Source of the DNA: Macrocystis pyrifera
Lineage: Eukaryota > Sar > Phaeophyceae > Laminariales > Laminariaceae
Reading direction: 5' to 3'
Length of the DNA: 64,000 nucleotides
Assembly: GCA_031763025.1 (NCBI GenBank)
Contig: JASSKH010000028.1
Location: 8,757,359-8,821,358, forward strand
The stretch's first letter is position 1; each line of letters begins with the position of its first letter. Both the position numbers and the translations under genes were made by a program. The notes under the pieces were generated by a model. It ran no database searches. It was not told the DNA's origin and worked only from the letters and a program-made list of their open reading frames with translations. Shown here piece by piece: positions 24,990 through 38,609 of the stretch.

Positions 24990-25824
24990 CAGGGCTTTTC
25001 GCGGGTCAGGTCAAATCTCACGGGTCGGGTCGGGTCAGTTTTTGAAAGCCTCTGGACCCGACCCGACCCGACCCGCGAGATTTTAAAAGTTGTTGACCCG
25101 ACCCGACCCGACCCCTGAGATTTGAAAATATCCTAACCCGACCCGACCCGACCCGCGAGATTTCAAATCCTCCTGATCCGACCCGACCCGACCCGCCACC
25201 TTCGGGTTGACCCGTGAGACACGGGTTTCATGCGGGTCGGGTCACCTTGACTCGCGAGACTACTTATCTTGACCCGCAGGTCTGACCTGAGGATCCGGCC
25301 CGTGGGTCGACACTTCAAAAACAACTTAATATTCATTTTTGTGCCCACAAGCGATATATGGCCTGGCTGTAGTGGGTATAAATGGAAGCGGGCATGCGTA
25401 TACAAGGATTTGGCAGCGTTTTAATGTTTGAATAAGATACCAAAGGAGTATCATTGGGTATTTGTACGAGAAAAGCCTTTGGGTAAGAGAGCGGGAAGTG
25501 TTTCGAGTGTCGGATGTGCGGGCCGGATGTGCGGGTCCAACCCGCGGATCAGCAGAACAGGACTCGCGGGTCACGCTGGCCCGACCTGACCCGCGAGTCA
25601 CCCGTTTCTCGCGGGTCATGACCTGACCCGACCCGTGAGCGTTTCATCACCTCTTGACCCGACCCGACCCGACCCGACCCGTGAGATTTTAAAAGCTCTT
25701 GACCCGACCCGACCCGACCCGTGAGATTTTGAACACTTCCTGACCCAACCCGACCCGACCCGTGACATTTTGAACACCCCGTGACCCGACCCGTGAGTCG
25801 AGTCATGACCCGCGAAAAGCCCTG
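24990..25824. mobile_element. hAT-type MITE with GACCC arrays and 8-bp target duplication
   Basis: Terminal inverted repeats begin CAGGGCTTTTCGCGGGTCA and end with the exact complement. They are flanked by a perfect 8-base duplication GATATTTC (24982-24989 and 25825-25832). An 8-base duplication with CAGGG ends is diagnostic of the hAT superfamily. Inside, both halves carry blocks of GACCC pentamers (GGGTC at the extreme left end) joined by GAGATTT-type spacers; the centre (about 25260-25540) is unique. There is no transposase frame, so it would need a transposase in trans. The intact ends suggest a fairly recent insertion. Confidence 0.93.
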
Positions 25825-25832
25825 GATATTTC

Positions 25833-27481
25833 CAAAGTTTTCGAGATTTTTTTATAGGCTAACTGTCCCTCAGAGTTTTTTCTCTTAGGTTTTCCGCCTG
25901 GAGCAAATCTCAAACCACTATTGTAGGAGTATAGAAATTGAAGTGATCTTGAAGCGTATATGTGAGGGCGATATCCTTAGGGCGACTTTTTCCCCGGGGC
26001 GTCACACCAGTCAGCCTCTACCGAACAAAAATGCCGCACAATGCCATACAGTACGCCTTGCCCTATGTGCGGAACGGGTCGGCTCAAAACTTTGTGCAGG
26101 GTGCGGGTCCTATTGGTCAAGGCTGGTCTTTCGGCCGTCCGGATGGTTTTGGGGAGAAACGCCACCAAGGCACGCGGAGGAGCCGCGTGACTGCCCCTGC
26201 CGACTTCGAGCCCGCCAAAGGGTTGGGGTTGGAGTTAGGGTTAGGGTTGGGCCTGGGGTCGGGTTGGTCTGGGCCGACGTAAAGGGTTGAAAATGACGAC
26301 GCACGCCCTGCACAAATTTTTGTGACGATTAATCCTGCACATAGCGAAAGCCTCCCACTCCCCCTCAAACTATCCACTGCGATTTCCCCCAGCAGTAGAC
26401 TGCTGTAGCTCGTACATCGCACAGCAGCAGTGGTAGGAGTACTGTAGTACGTCGACCTAGCCCCACGGGGCCCGGAGGATATGACGGGCGAGGGGTCTCC
26501 CTTGGACAGGGAGGCGGGACGCTCGGCCCCGACCGAATCGGAATCGAAAGCGAGGCGGGCCCGGAGGATACGGCGGGCGAGGGGTCCCCTTGGAAAAAAA
26601 TACATATACAAGCTGGCTATAGACGTGCCCCGAGCACGTTATCACGCCACCATAAAAACTCGACGCCAACGAGTAAAAAACACCATACTGCAGCAGCAGC
26701 CCTATCAAAGTCATGGACGAGCGACGTATATACTACGTACTAGCTGTCGGCCATCGCCATCAAGCCCATCTGCCTGTTATATAGTGGATGTATCTAGGGT
26801 ATCAGACAGACACATTCCGTAGCACCACTCGGGCGTACTGGTATGAGTACACGTCGTCGAGCACGATTTACCTAACTGGGCAGTCGGGCGGGAACCCAGA
26901 ACCCCGCGGTGTTCAAAGTCGACGCGGCTAAGAAGTGTACCCAGGGCATCAACACATCCAGTAGCGCCATTCTGGCGTACCGGTATGAATACACGAGGAC
27001 GATCTACGACGAAAAAAATAGGGTACCCATTAGAAAAACACATTCTCCGCTTTAGTAGGATGATATGCTCCTTCCTGTTTTACGGTCTGTGCTCAGCCTT
27101 TCATCATTTTTTGTCTTCAGGGGTACCAGCTTCCTTCCTTCCTTGCTCCTTGCGCATCGCATCCCCCCCGTCGCTCCTCCACATACGTAAATTCACGGTA
27201 CGAGCGTTCCTTGTTGCCTCCCCCCGCACCTCGACCTCTCGCGTAAAAAACAAAAAAAATACTCTTAGGAAACAAAATCGCAGCCTCTATATATATCGCC
27301 TAATAATGATTATACATTTATTTAGTGCAAAGCACAGAGTGAGTGTGCGCCTTGACTGTCGCCCCAACGGCGGGGATAAAGTTCCTTAAAAAAAAAAGGG
27401 CGGTGCGTGATCATCGTCATGTATATGTTTCCGCGCAGGTTCCGCGAGCAAGCATTTTTCATCTCAAAAAAGTGCTCGCCG
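25833..27481. other. Intergenic, no gene recognised
   Basis: It holds a short telomere-like stretch (two TTAGGG units near 26236-26250) and a duplicated 38-base GC-rich segment (about 26466-26503 and 26558-26595). Two copies of a GCGTACYGGTATGARTACAC motif occur near 26834 and 26976. Open frames here lack family features. Confidence 0.5.
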
Positions 27482-28415
27482 TTGTATAGCCAGCCTGGGA
27501 TATGAGGTGGGGACCCTCGGCTCGACTCGACGTCCGTGACATTTTGATAACTTCGGTGAGTAGCGTAGAGAACACGCAAGGTGTAGTGAACGTGATCGGT
27601 TACGGCTGATTAACGACAACGAACGATGAAGTGCGACAAGTGGGTGACCCTTGCCTCGTATTCGAAGGATCATGGGATGCCGTCAGTCGTTTCTTGTGCT
27701 CTGGACCAAACACATACAATATGGAGCTGACGACAACAAGAAAGTAAGTCGTGGAAGACGAACGACCACAGTCGTACAAAAAAATACAGATAGATATCGA
27801 GGACCTCGACAAATGGTGGAATCGACAATGTCCATGCGACAGTTGAGTCGAGAGCCTGGCGCCCACATCGCCCCCTAATGTTTGGGAGTGTAATACTGGA
27901 GAACCCAGCACACTTTTCGAAAAATGCAAAAACAGCTACAGACAGGCTCGAGCCTGATCAGTCGACACCAATGAGGGGACGACCCCCGGTTCGATTCGAC
28001 GTCAGTGGGATTTTGCTCTCTTGGTCGGACAGCGTGGAGAATACGCAAGGTATGGAATGCAGGATCAGGTACGGCTGACCCCAGAGGTGAACAACGAACG
28101 ATGGTGAAGTGTGGCAAGGGGGCGTCCCTTGCCTCGTATTCAAAGGCTCTTGGGATTTAGTCTGTCATTTCTTGTACGCGGAACAACACATACCACATTA
28201 TGGAGATGACGACGACAGCAAGCAGTCTTGGAATATGAACGACCACAGTCGTCGTACAATATATGTATACATGACCTCGACGAATGGCGGAACCGACGTC
28301 GGACGATATCCATGCGACAGTTGTAGCCGTACGATGTATCTATATATGACCTCGACAAATGGTGAATCCGACGTCGGACAATCTCCATGCGTCGGTTAGG
28401 TCGAGAGCCTGCCAC
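27482..28415 (+). repeat. Direct tandem duplication of about 450 bases with internal 65-base sub-repeats
   Basis: The block 27482-27890 recurs, diverged, at about 27955-28415. Shared landmarks in order are the GAACACGCAAGGT/GAATACGCAAGGT stretch, CCTTGCCTCGTATTC, ACGACCACAGTCGT and ATGTCCATGCGACAGTT. In the second copy the segment with GACCTCGACRAATGG is itself doubled (about 28268-28325 and 28341-28400). No frame is kept across both copies, so it does not look coding. Confidence 0.7.
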
Positions 28416-30110
28416 CCATAATAGATAGTTATATTTTTACCAGCCGTTGCGCAAGCAGGGCCGAGATGCCATGTCTGCACACCCGCCAACCAAGCCGACA
28501 ATGACACGGTGCTGTGGAGCTCGGCGTCGTAGACGTTGTCAACCATACTCACTTGCCATACACAAACTGGCTGCTTTGAGCCGTCCCACTCTTATAAAGT
28601 ACCGGGTAGCAGAAACACCAGTATCAGGTATAATTATTCCACCCGGACGGACGCAACTGCGATATCGTACACTAGTTCTGCTTGTATACAGCAGCTGTAG
28701 AATGCTACTTCGAAGTATATTATAAAAACAAAAAAGAGCTACGATGAGCCTCGCTGAAGACCTTTAATGTTAATACTTCGTGTGAATACTTTGCGCCAAC
28801 TTCTTCGTGTATAATACTGTCAACACACGTACTACAGTATCGGGCAGGATATTAATAGCAAACAGAGCTGCCTGGCACGTATAATACGACCAGCCGCACT
28901 GGATATACCTATAATAGTATGCGTAATAATACTTTACACCACATATTTTCGTGTACCACACTCAGCCCGCAGATCATACATTTTATCTGCCACCAACAAC
29001 GTTTCATGAGTGAATGGCGAGTACTCTGCCCCGGCGCATCGTTGACTACGACTGGAATCACCGAGAGCACTTTCTCCCGCCCTACACGCATGGGCCGTCG
29101 GAAACCGATGACAACAATATGCATGCGCGCTGCGAAAAAAAAATCTTCCGGCACCTACTACTACTGCGCTTTGCTGTCCTACTACTGTGTACCTTATACC
29201 ACTATCCAACTGTTCACAAATTTTCTCACGCCTCCTACTCGTAGCTTCCAAGCCCTTCGTAGAGACTACCGCGTCACAATCCTTGTTGCCCCGTACTCAC
29301 GGATTGCTGCATCCATTCGACTACCAACTTTTTTGCCGAACACTATTTTCGACGATGAAGCAACGAAGCACACATTGAAAATTCGTCCACTATCGCACGA
29401 CTTAATGAAGCGTGAAGGTGTCGGACACGGCGACAACGGCGAAGAACAAACCAACAACTATTTTCAGTCGCTGCAGCACAAACTGTACTCTTTTTACCGA
29501 CCAACAGCCGAAGAGACCAACACATACCGCAAAATACAAGGGAACGGCAGGAAAAGAACTTCAATAATCCACAGCAACGTCGGTTGACCGTTTTTACCCG
29601 CCCACGTAAGACCCGACCCGAGCGTGCCTCGGGGGAAACTTGTCGGACATAGCATGTGTATCGGAAATCGGAACGCTCTATTTTCCGATTTGATAACCGA
29701 TACCTGATACTCTTTTTCCGATTTATCGTAACTTCCGATACGATGTACAACACTACACAAGCCTCGAGAATATAACAAAGAAAGGCGGCTACAGCAAGTT
29801 TAATTCGCGCCCTCCCACTCCCCCCCCCCATCGTGGGTGGCTGTTGTGGAGGGAAGCATGCACGAAAGGGCGATGCGATGCACCGATGTAATATGAATGG
29901 CTTCACCGACCAGACACAAAAAAAGGAAGAAAATCCAAACCCCGCACGACTTCATGGGCACGTAGACGGTGTCCTCGGCGGTGCGCTTCAGCTCGCCACC
30001 GACAAATCCACCCCTAACCAGTAGATATTATATTATATACTGTATCCCGTCAATCTTGATGCGTAACCACACTCACCGGGTGCTCACCGCAGAGGTGAAA
30101 AAAGAAAACT
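28416..30110. other. Intergenic, no gene supported
   Basis: A 222-residue frame at 28919-29587 has no recognisable domain and no partner exon, so it is left out. At 29660-29760 the hexamer-like TTTCCGAT or its complement recurs several times. GACCC pentamers reappear at about 29605. Nothing else was seen. Confidence 0.4.
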
Positions 30111-30119
30111 CAACGAGCA

Positions 30120-30740
30120 ATGTCGCCGAGAAACCTTCGTTTCAAGATACGATTATATAGCGGGTATACGATGATTTTCTCGGTACAAAATTTATTCAAG
30201 ACGAACAAAACCTATGCCAGGCTTATATAGCACCTGGTACCGGTATTCAGTCGGAGAGCGTCGCCGACAAGCGTTGCTCCATTCGACTACTCGTACACAG
30301 TGTACTTTCAGTCTCAAGACCTACTCTGAAGAACCTTATCAAGGGCGAAAAAACAAAATCTTCGGTGAGCATTATCGCGGAGAAACCTTGCTCCATTTTT
30401 CTACCGCGATATATGACACGATACTCGGTGCAATCTTATCGAACGCCAAAAAAAAACAAACTATTAATGTGTCTTTGTAACACATGGTACGGTATCCGCC
30501 GGTCTTTCAGTGTTAGTAAAGAAGTATCGCCGAGAAAAAGTCGCTCCATTAGACTACTGTAGCATAACTTTTTTAAATCCTAGTACGCACATCCGGAGCA
30601 ATCCTGTCGAAGATGAAACACAAATGTTCGGTGACCAGTATCGCGGCGACACCTTGTTCCAGTGTATCCGTACGACCTGCAAATATCTACTCGGTGCAAC
30701 CTTACCAAAACGTCGACCAAAAACATGTCTCATTTTAGTA
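30120..30740 (+). repeat. Diverged tandem repeats of about 110-130 bases
   Basis: Blocks with the order GAGAAACCTT or GACACCTTG, then TGCTCCATT, then CTCGGTGCAATCTTA or GAGCAATCCTG, recur about four times with substitutions and indels. The spacing is irregular. It is probably an old satellite-like array. Confidence 0.55.
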
Positions 30741-32293
30741 TAGTATCGTAAACATTCGGAAATCAATAAAGCAGACAAAATGTTGCTCCATCCATACTTT
30801 ATTTTTGCGTCATGATCTGTAAGAACGTTACTATAGGCGAACGAACGCATAACATCTTTTCCGGTCAGCAAGAATCGCCCAACGAACCTTAATCTCTCCC
30901 TAACTTAATTCATGCCGTCGCCTTCCCCTCCATACATGACTATGTGTTTTATACGCCAACAAATACCGCCGAGTGTGCTGCGAGTGGTCGATCACTCGGT
31001 CGATCGAGCACTCACAAAGAAGGGGGGGGGGGGGTGTACTCATTATCATGCATGGCCGTAGTCGTATGACCATAGATCCTCGCATCCCTACAATGCCAGG
31101 AAGGAGCACGTCGGGTTTTCACACCGGCCAGGCAGACATTGCTCGCACCAAGCGCGAAGCGCCGTGAGGTGTTGGACGAGTCGCATGAAGGGTGAGATGC
31201 ATCCTACAAATAACCGCTCGCGAGGCGGACTTTCTTGCATATGGATGACAGCGTCAATGAATCGATTTAATTCCTGGTTTGGCCACTTCCAGAGACAGCA
31301 ATGGGTTTACTATGTAACTGCCTCGTGGGTGCCTCACCATATACACACTACATGATACGATCATCCCCCTTGTGCGGAGAAAAAGGTTCTCGAAGAAGGG
31401 GGGGGGGGGGGGGGGGGGGGGGGGGGTCGAAACCAAGAACGTCCGTTCGTGCTGGTTCGCTCGGTGGTGGGCTACCCGGCGATACGAGGTGGAGGAGGAG
31501 CGTGGGGCGCGCGAGCGAGAGGGCACAAGCCGACGTTCTCGAGCCGATTCTCACGCACGTGCACGTCATGCCGTCGCAACGCTGGCCATGATGGGGCGAA
31601 ATGTACACTAATTCACGATTGTCGAGATCTCCCCCCATGCCCCGCTAAAAGCAAAGAACCACGCGCGGAAAAACTCAAGACGAAGTGCCTATTTTCAGCA
31701 CATGGGGACGGCGATATACCTCAACGCCTTCCAAGCTCTGGAGGAAACCCCGTTTACTCCAAAGTAGGAAGGTTGGGGGAAGGGGAGGAGGGTGTGTGTG
31801 TGTGTGGGGGGGGGGGGGTGACCATGTGTCGTTGTCTATGGAACCCTCAAGAGGCAGGCTGTGGAATTCGTTTTCAAGGGAAGGGCTCCCTCATCTCCTG
31901 GACGGAGACCGCCGCTGCGTCGAACAGAGCGGGAATCGCATCGTTCAGGACGAATTTCTCCCTCTGTTTGACGCAAGGAGCGTCCCCACACGGTATCGTC
32001 TCAGCTTTTTCAAGAACTCTGACACGCAGCCCGCCCAAACAAACTCACGCATAGGCTATCAGATACCAGGGTAGTTGGCATACAGTAGTGTGCCCCCCTT
32101 ACCGCTTCGAGCAAAAGCGTACCTTATGCAGATAGTAGTCCCGCACGGTCCGAGCTACGAAAGCGGTCGCGTCGACTTTTCGACCTTGCACAACTCTGAC
32201 CGCGCCCTGAGTCGAACCACCCGTCGCGGATGGGCGGCAAGGTCGATCGAGAGGATTCCACAGCATTCCCTCGCGCAGCCCCCAGTATCTCCA
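30741..32293. other. Intergenic, 3' flank of the kinase gene
   Basis: It contains a run of about 30 G at 31398-31426 and a (TG)n/poly-G stretch near 31792-31818. At 31030-31110 is a segment whose complement recurs at about 21885-21950 (GTCATACGACTRCGGC followed by C-rich sequence). No coding gene is supported. Confidence 0.45.
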
Positions 32294-35200
32294 CTACTTG
32301 GCGCCCGGCCTGTATCCGAGCAGGCGGCAGACGTCGTTACACTTGTGCGTTTCAAAGAATGCGTTGATGCCGCGAGGACCTAGGTCTGTTTTGCCGTAGA
32401 CTTGTTGGCGCCCGGTGTCGGACCGGTAGTGGATGACCGGGTCGGTCAGCTCGAACACGCCAGCACGGTCCTCGTCGGCCGCTGTGGTGTTCCGGACCCC
32501 CTGCAGGTCGCACACCAGCATCTTGCGACGGGTGTGGCGGTACGTGAAGTGTGAGAACGCCTGGACGTAGCACTGCGCCGTGGGGGCGAAGGGGGTGGGG
32601 GCGCACGGGGGGCCGTTATCGCTTGTCCGGGTGTGTCTACCTCCACGTCCGCGTCCACGGGCGCCAGAAGCAGACCGAGTGGCCTTGCCAGCCTGGCTAG
32701 CTTTGCCCGCTTCGTCCTCGTTACCAGCCGTACGCGCGTCGCAGGCAGTGTCACCGGCAGCGTACTCGGCAGGACCTCCTTTGGTGCTCTGGACGCTACC
32801 ATCGCTGTCGCTATCCGTTTCTTCCTCCTCCTCGTCCCCCTCCAGGACAGCGTCTAGATTGCCTTCCAAACGGGCCCGCTGTGCCTGCACCTGCTGCTGC
32901 ACGGGCGCGTCGGTCGCAGTGGATGCGCCCTCGCCGTGGACGTACCCGTTGTTCCCATTCCACTTGGTGTAGTCCTTGACGGGTTCGAGCAGCTTCTCGA
33001 CCAGCACGCCGCGTAGTAACGACGACTCGCTCCCGACATACTCGTACACCGAGCAATCCACGAAGATCACGTCCCACACCCGAGCGGCGGGCGACCCCCG
33101 AAGGTTGAGACGGGCCCGCACAATGTCGTTGAACTTGAGAGCGAGCCGCTTGGCCTTGAGTTGGGTTCTGGCAAAGGACTCGTGGAATTCCATCTTGAGG
33201 TTCTCCTCTCCGACATGCCTGCTTTCCTTGGCGACGAGCTTGGGACCGACGAATGATGGCGTTCCACCGCTGGAGTCGATCTCCTGTACAACAACAGTCA
33301 CCGAAATGCGGTAGTTTTGTACATAGGGAAACGCAACTATTGAGATACACCCAGGTATTGTACCAGGTGTACCTGGTATATTACAATGGCTCGGGAAATT
33401 CTCGCGCTGAATTTTTTTTGGTACACTACATCATCATAAAATAACGATGTAAGGCCGATCACCGACCCGACTCGCATTAACGGTAATATCCAAATAGCGT
33501 ATAGGAGGAAGCATATAAAATGGGGAACGACGTGTGCCCCCCCCCCTTGTTTGTTTCATCCCAGTATACTAACTGTTGGGGACGGTCTTAACGAGGAAAA
33601 AGAAACGAAACGAAAAACGAAGAGCAAAACTAAAGAGTACGTGAGTTTTATTGGTTAATATAAAAAATTAGAAGTAGAGATCCCGATAAGTCCGTTTTCG
33701 CTTTTCGTTTTTTTTTCAAGTCCTAGAGCACTCAATTTTACAAAATGGGTGCTAAATAAACGAAGTATGGGTTATCCAGGGTCGAAGAGGAACATAGAAG
33801 GAGCTCGAAGCGTTGGGATGAAGTTCCGATAAAGTTTCTACGACCGGTTGGCAAGCGCACGATGACCGAGGTGGTGCATGTGGCTGCCACGCGGCTTGTC
33901 TGCTGACGGTGCGAGCATATATGGGTAGGGCATCACCAAGGGGTGCCTTCGCAAGAAACCGGGGGATCAAAAGTGTCTGTGGCGATCTATTTTTCGATAT
34001 GAGTGCCACTCGACATTCGAACGTCTGCCATCGAACAGCGATGGGCTATAACCAACTTCTGGAGCACTCCAGAGGGAGCGGGTTGGGCCACGAGAACCGC
34101 CAGCTGTGGAGGGTGCCTCGCGTGTGCGAGTTGCGCCTATCCACCGTCGTTGTCGAGCGCTATCGCCGGGAAGCACGTGCTGTGGCGGTTGAGTCATTCT
34201 GAAAAATTGCACCGCGTACAAATTCGACTGGGCTTTTTATTTTTTTTTCGTTTTTTTTTTTCGTTAGAACTCAACCTGCTGTTTTCTACGGAGAACGAAA
34301 GTCTCTAAGTTTATTTCGTTTTTGTTTCGTTTTTTTTTTGTCCTCGTTAGCACCGGCCTTTCGCAGAACTGTTAGGGGCGTTTTTATCTAGGATTTTCCT
34401 GTCGAACTTTTCCTCTATTTTCCATGTTTTATTTCCTGCAGTGTCACTACATTTACGCTGCCGCCGATCGTTCATTGTGAGTGCTGGATTGGATGAGGCT
34501 TCCCACCCGAACCAGGGGGGGCTCACCCGAGAGAAACCACCTCGTTGAGCGCATGCTCAACGCGGCGGCGGCACCCTGGAAGAGGTAGGCTACTCAGCGT
34601 TCCTGTTTTATTTCCCCTCTTATCAAATTTCCTGATTCGGGTTTTTTCCCGTGTTTTTCCTGACCTTGTTCAAGAAAAAGAGGTAACATCGTGATCAAAC
34701 AACATAGATCCAGGATTTGGAACGAAGCTCTATTAATACCATTTTTGGGGTTGGTCATCTGTGAAAAATTATATATTCGAAGACGAGATCACCCCTAGCA
34801 GTCTAGTGTTATGGTACTGTTTCGAATGAGGCCTGGGTGCAGGTATTGGGATCGTATTCGTAGTCCTTGGGAGGCGTATCTTAGAAAACCAAGGGTTTTC
34901 CCAGCGAGCTTGGCTCTCAGTTTCCGCGTGCGCGAAAGGAATAAAGCTGCTCTTATCCCATCTCCAAGCAAACATCGCACGTGAGTACCAACGAGTACCG
35001 GCTTAATACGCAAACCTGTCCAGGGATACAAAGTGTCCCGACCTTGATCTTAACAAGTGGCGTTGTCAGCAGGACGAGAGAAGGGATGGTCGTGCGTTGA
35101 ACGCGCCCTCAACGCGGCGGTTGTATCTCGGGCGAGGCACCCCTGCTTCGGGCAGGAGGCCCCATCCTATCGAACACTCAACATTGAATGGTCGGCGGCA

Positions 35201-38200
35201 GCGTGCAATAGTACCACGGGAGAGTCAGCAGTACAAGACTTCGAAAATAACAGCCCTTAGGCTTGGGATCTTGCCTTGCTTCACGTACGAAGGAACATCT
35301 GAAAAAAAAAACATCGCCGGCAAACTAGAAACCTACACGAAAAGGCCTATACCTCACGGAATAGAATCTGTACGAGCTGGGTCAGCCTAGAATCGGAAAA
35401 AAAAAAATGGTTCGCCGGCTGTGGCGCCACGGCTTTTGTGACTTAGAACTTGAAAATTGAAACATTGACCCTGGCACTGTTGTGTTTTGTGATCGTCCTT
35501 AGACTTTGAATATCCTAATCGATGTTGCCGAGATATTAAAAAATACTCAACCTATTGTTTGCAGACGTTTCGACTATAAATTCCGCATGAAAGGCCCAAA
35601 ACTCGACGTTTCCGAATCAAGGTGAACCTTGGTGTGCAAACAGTGCGTAAGATATAAAGAGACGATCGGTGTCAGTTGCGTTGCTCGATTCGTCACCCAC
35701 CCAACAAAGATATGGCCAGAAAACAATCGATTCCCTTGCATTAAGCAAGTATTACGAGGGTCCATAGTTAATAGCACCTATGGTATACATAAAATCCTAT
35801 ATATTTACCTATTTTTCCTAACAAAATTTGGTCCCATTAACTATGGACCCCCGTAATAGCATTGAGCACAAAAGACATCACTACATACCGGCACAATGCT
35901 GGGCTCAGTTTTGCGAATTTCGATCGAATAGTTTTTTTTTCCACGTATTTGTGGAGCGCGAAAAGAGTTCCGTGCGGGCCTTTTAGTTTTCACATTTGTT
36001 TTTTTAGGAGAGCTTTTGGAGAGTTAAGGTTCCCTTTTGATTTTTTCGGAACCTTACATTGGTCAAAATGTCTCAGACAGAAAAAAAAAAGAGCCCGCAC
36101 GGAATGTGGCGATGGTTAAGATCAAGGTCGGGAAACAAACGGCCAAGAATGAATGAAAACAACGCGTACCGACAAAAAGGGGAAAAAGTCCTAAGCCGAC
36201 GACGCCACTTGTTAAGATCAAGGTCGGGACACTTTGTATCCCTAGACAGGTTTGCCTATTAAACAGGTACTCGTTGGTATTCACTTGTGTTGTTTGCTGA
36301 GGGATAATAGAAGGGCAACTTTACTCCTTTCGTGCGCGGGGAGACTGAGAGCATAGGTCGTGCTTCGCTGGGAAAACCCCTGGTTTTTCAACTGAAATAC
36401 TCCTCCCAAGTACTACAAATAGGATCCGTATACCTGAACACAGGTAATTACCGGGCTTTCAGCCTCTTTCCAAAAGGGCAGTTTCATAACGAATGTCCGA
36501 ACGCGTAACATTGAGCGCAGCGTCGCCTATGCCGCACATACCAGGGGTGTCAGATACCTGTGGTTGAGCGTGTCCAGTGTTACCGACAGATAACAAGCGA
36601 AGCGTGTGCGGGAATGGTGGATCCGGCGTCGAAGAAATTTTGGGTGAGAGACAACTTTGTGCCTGCCTGACCAATGCAATGGTCAACAACGAAGACAATC
36701 CAACGGCGCAATGAAGTATGGGCGGAACCACCACCCGCCGCGGGAGGCCTCATCCGATCCAATCCTTACATTGAATGGTCCACGGTTGGGAAACGTGACA
36801 CAACAGATCTTGTGTACCCAGATCATTTACAGGTACTAACTCCGCGCGCTGAGTATATGATACGCTAGCAAAGCGTCCACTCAGTGCGGGAGTACCTATT
36901 CAAGGCGAGGACCCCCTGCCAGCGCAGGATGCCTGGCAAATTTTATACGTCACGGGACAGCTTAGGCGGACTTTAATTGCGCGCCGCGCAATGCATGTAA
37001 AGCCCCCTGTTCTGGCAGATACTGGAGCAATGTATAGTCATTCCCATTGACTAGAGCCAACTTTTATGAGAATCCTCGGCAGTCATCGATCGACAAAACC
37101 AACGACACCGTCATGAAATCTGAACGGAATGCGCTGGTTAAGGTCTCCGACCCAGCCTAGTGTCACAGTGCTCACACCTTGGTCGGTGATACGTGGCGTG
37201 GGCTGACCAGGCGTCTGATAAAAAAAAAACATTTTGGCACTGGTCTGTAGAAGACAGACGACAAAAAATCTCGACCCCTCTCCGATGGCAAAAAATAGAC
37301 CATTTTTTAGGTTTGACATCGATCGACAAACCCAACGATTACGTCACGAACTCTGAATGAAGTGCGCTGGTTAGAGGCTCCGACCCACACTAGTATCACA
37401 GTTCTCACACCTCGGTCGGTGATATGTGGCGTGGGTGGGCCAGGCGTCTACTAAAAACATATTTGGCAGCTGCAGTGTAGAAAACAGACGACAAAAACTC
37501 TCGATTCCTCTCCGTTGGCACCAAACAGAACATTCTGAAAGCTTTGACAAAGAGCATAGGACGCCGCGGCCAACCTAACGCCCCCTAGACCACGGATTCC
37601 AATTGTACCTCCCAGACCATAATTTACACTCATTGGCCTTGCCCGGTACCAAGCTCGTTGACCGTGGGTGGATTATATGTCGAGATCGGAGGTCAATCGT
37701 CGCGTGACTGCGGGTGTGCGAGCTTCGAGCTGTGTCTTTCTTCTTCTAGTTTGTGTGCGGCGTGATTTCCCGTGGTTCCCGTGGTTCCCGTTAATACAGC
37801 GAATTTATTGGAAGATGGCTCCCGTCGTTCGCGTTATTTCAGCCATTTGATTGGAAGATAGCTGGCGTCAACTACCCCGTGTTATTTTAGACTTGCCAGG
37901 ATGCCTCATCCAATCCAATACTTACGTTAAATAGTTGACGGTAAGGAAACCTATTATTGGGGGGGGACCATAGTAAATAGGACCAAAATTTGATATTAAA
38001 AATAGGTAAATATATAGGTTTTTAAGTATACCATAGGTCCTATTAACTATGGACCCCCGCAATGGTAAATATACAGTTTTTTATGTATACCATAGGTCCT
38101 ATTAACTATGGACCCCCCCGTGAAAATTACGGGGGTCCATAGTTAATAGAACCTATGGTAATTATTACGGGGGTCCACAGTTAATAGGACCTATGGTATA

Positions 38201-38577
38201 CATAAAAAACTATATATTTACCTATTTTTAGTAACAATATTTGGTCCTATTTACTATGGTCCCCCCCCCGTAATAGTATAGGTAACACGCGGAAATCGGG
38301 TGTAACCATGCCGCTTACCACAAAAATATACCTGAAAAACGGGGGGGGGGGGGTTGTGTTTTCAATAATCCCCGGGGGGTGGGTGGGTGGGTGGGTGGGT
38401 GGGTGGGGGTTGTCAAGGTCTCAGTCTGTTGAGTTGCCGGTAAAAAGGTTGACCAATCGCCTGCTGCCCAATCTAACCCTTAGCCCTTTAGTTCCCATGT
38501 CCCGTTTTGGGGACAAATGACTTGGAATTACACTGGTTTGTCCCCAAATCGGGACTGCGGTACTGAAGGGGTTAAAA

Positions 38578-38609
<32 letters not shown>

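Noticed and set aside
28919-29587. 222-residue plus-strand frame
   Set aside because: No recognisable domain, biased and irregular composition, no adjoining exon or homology signal. It is likely a chance frame in an intergenic region.
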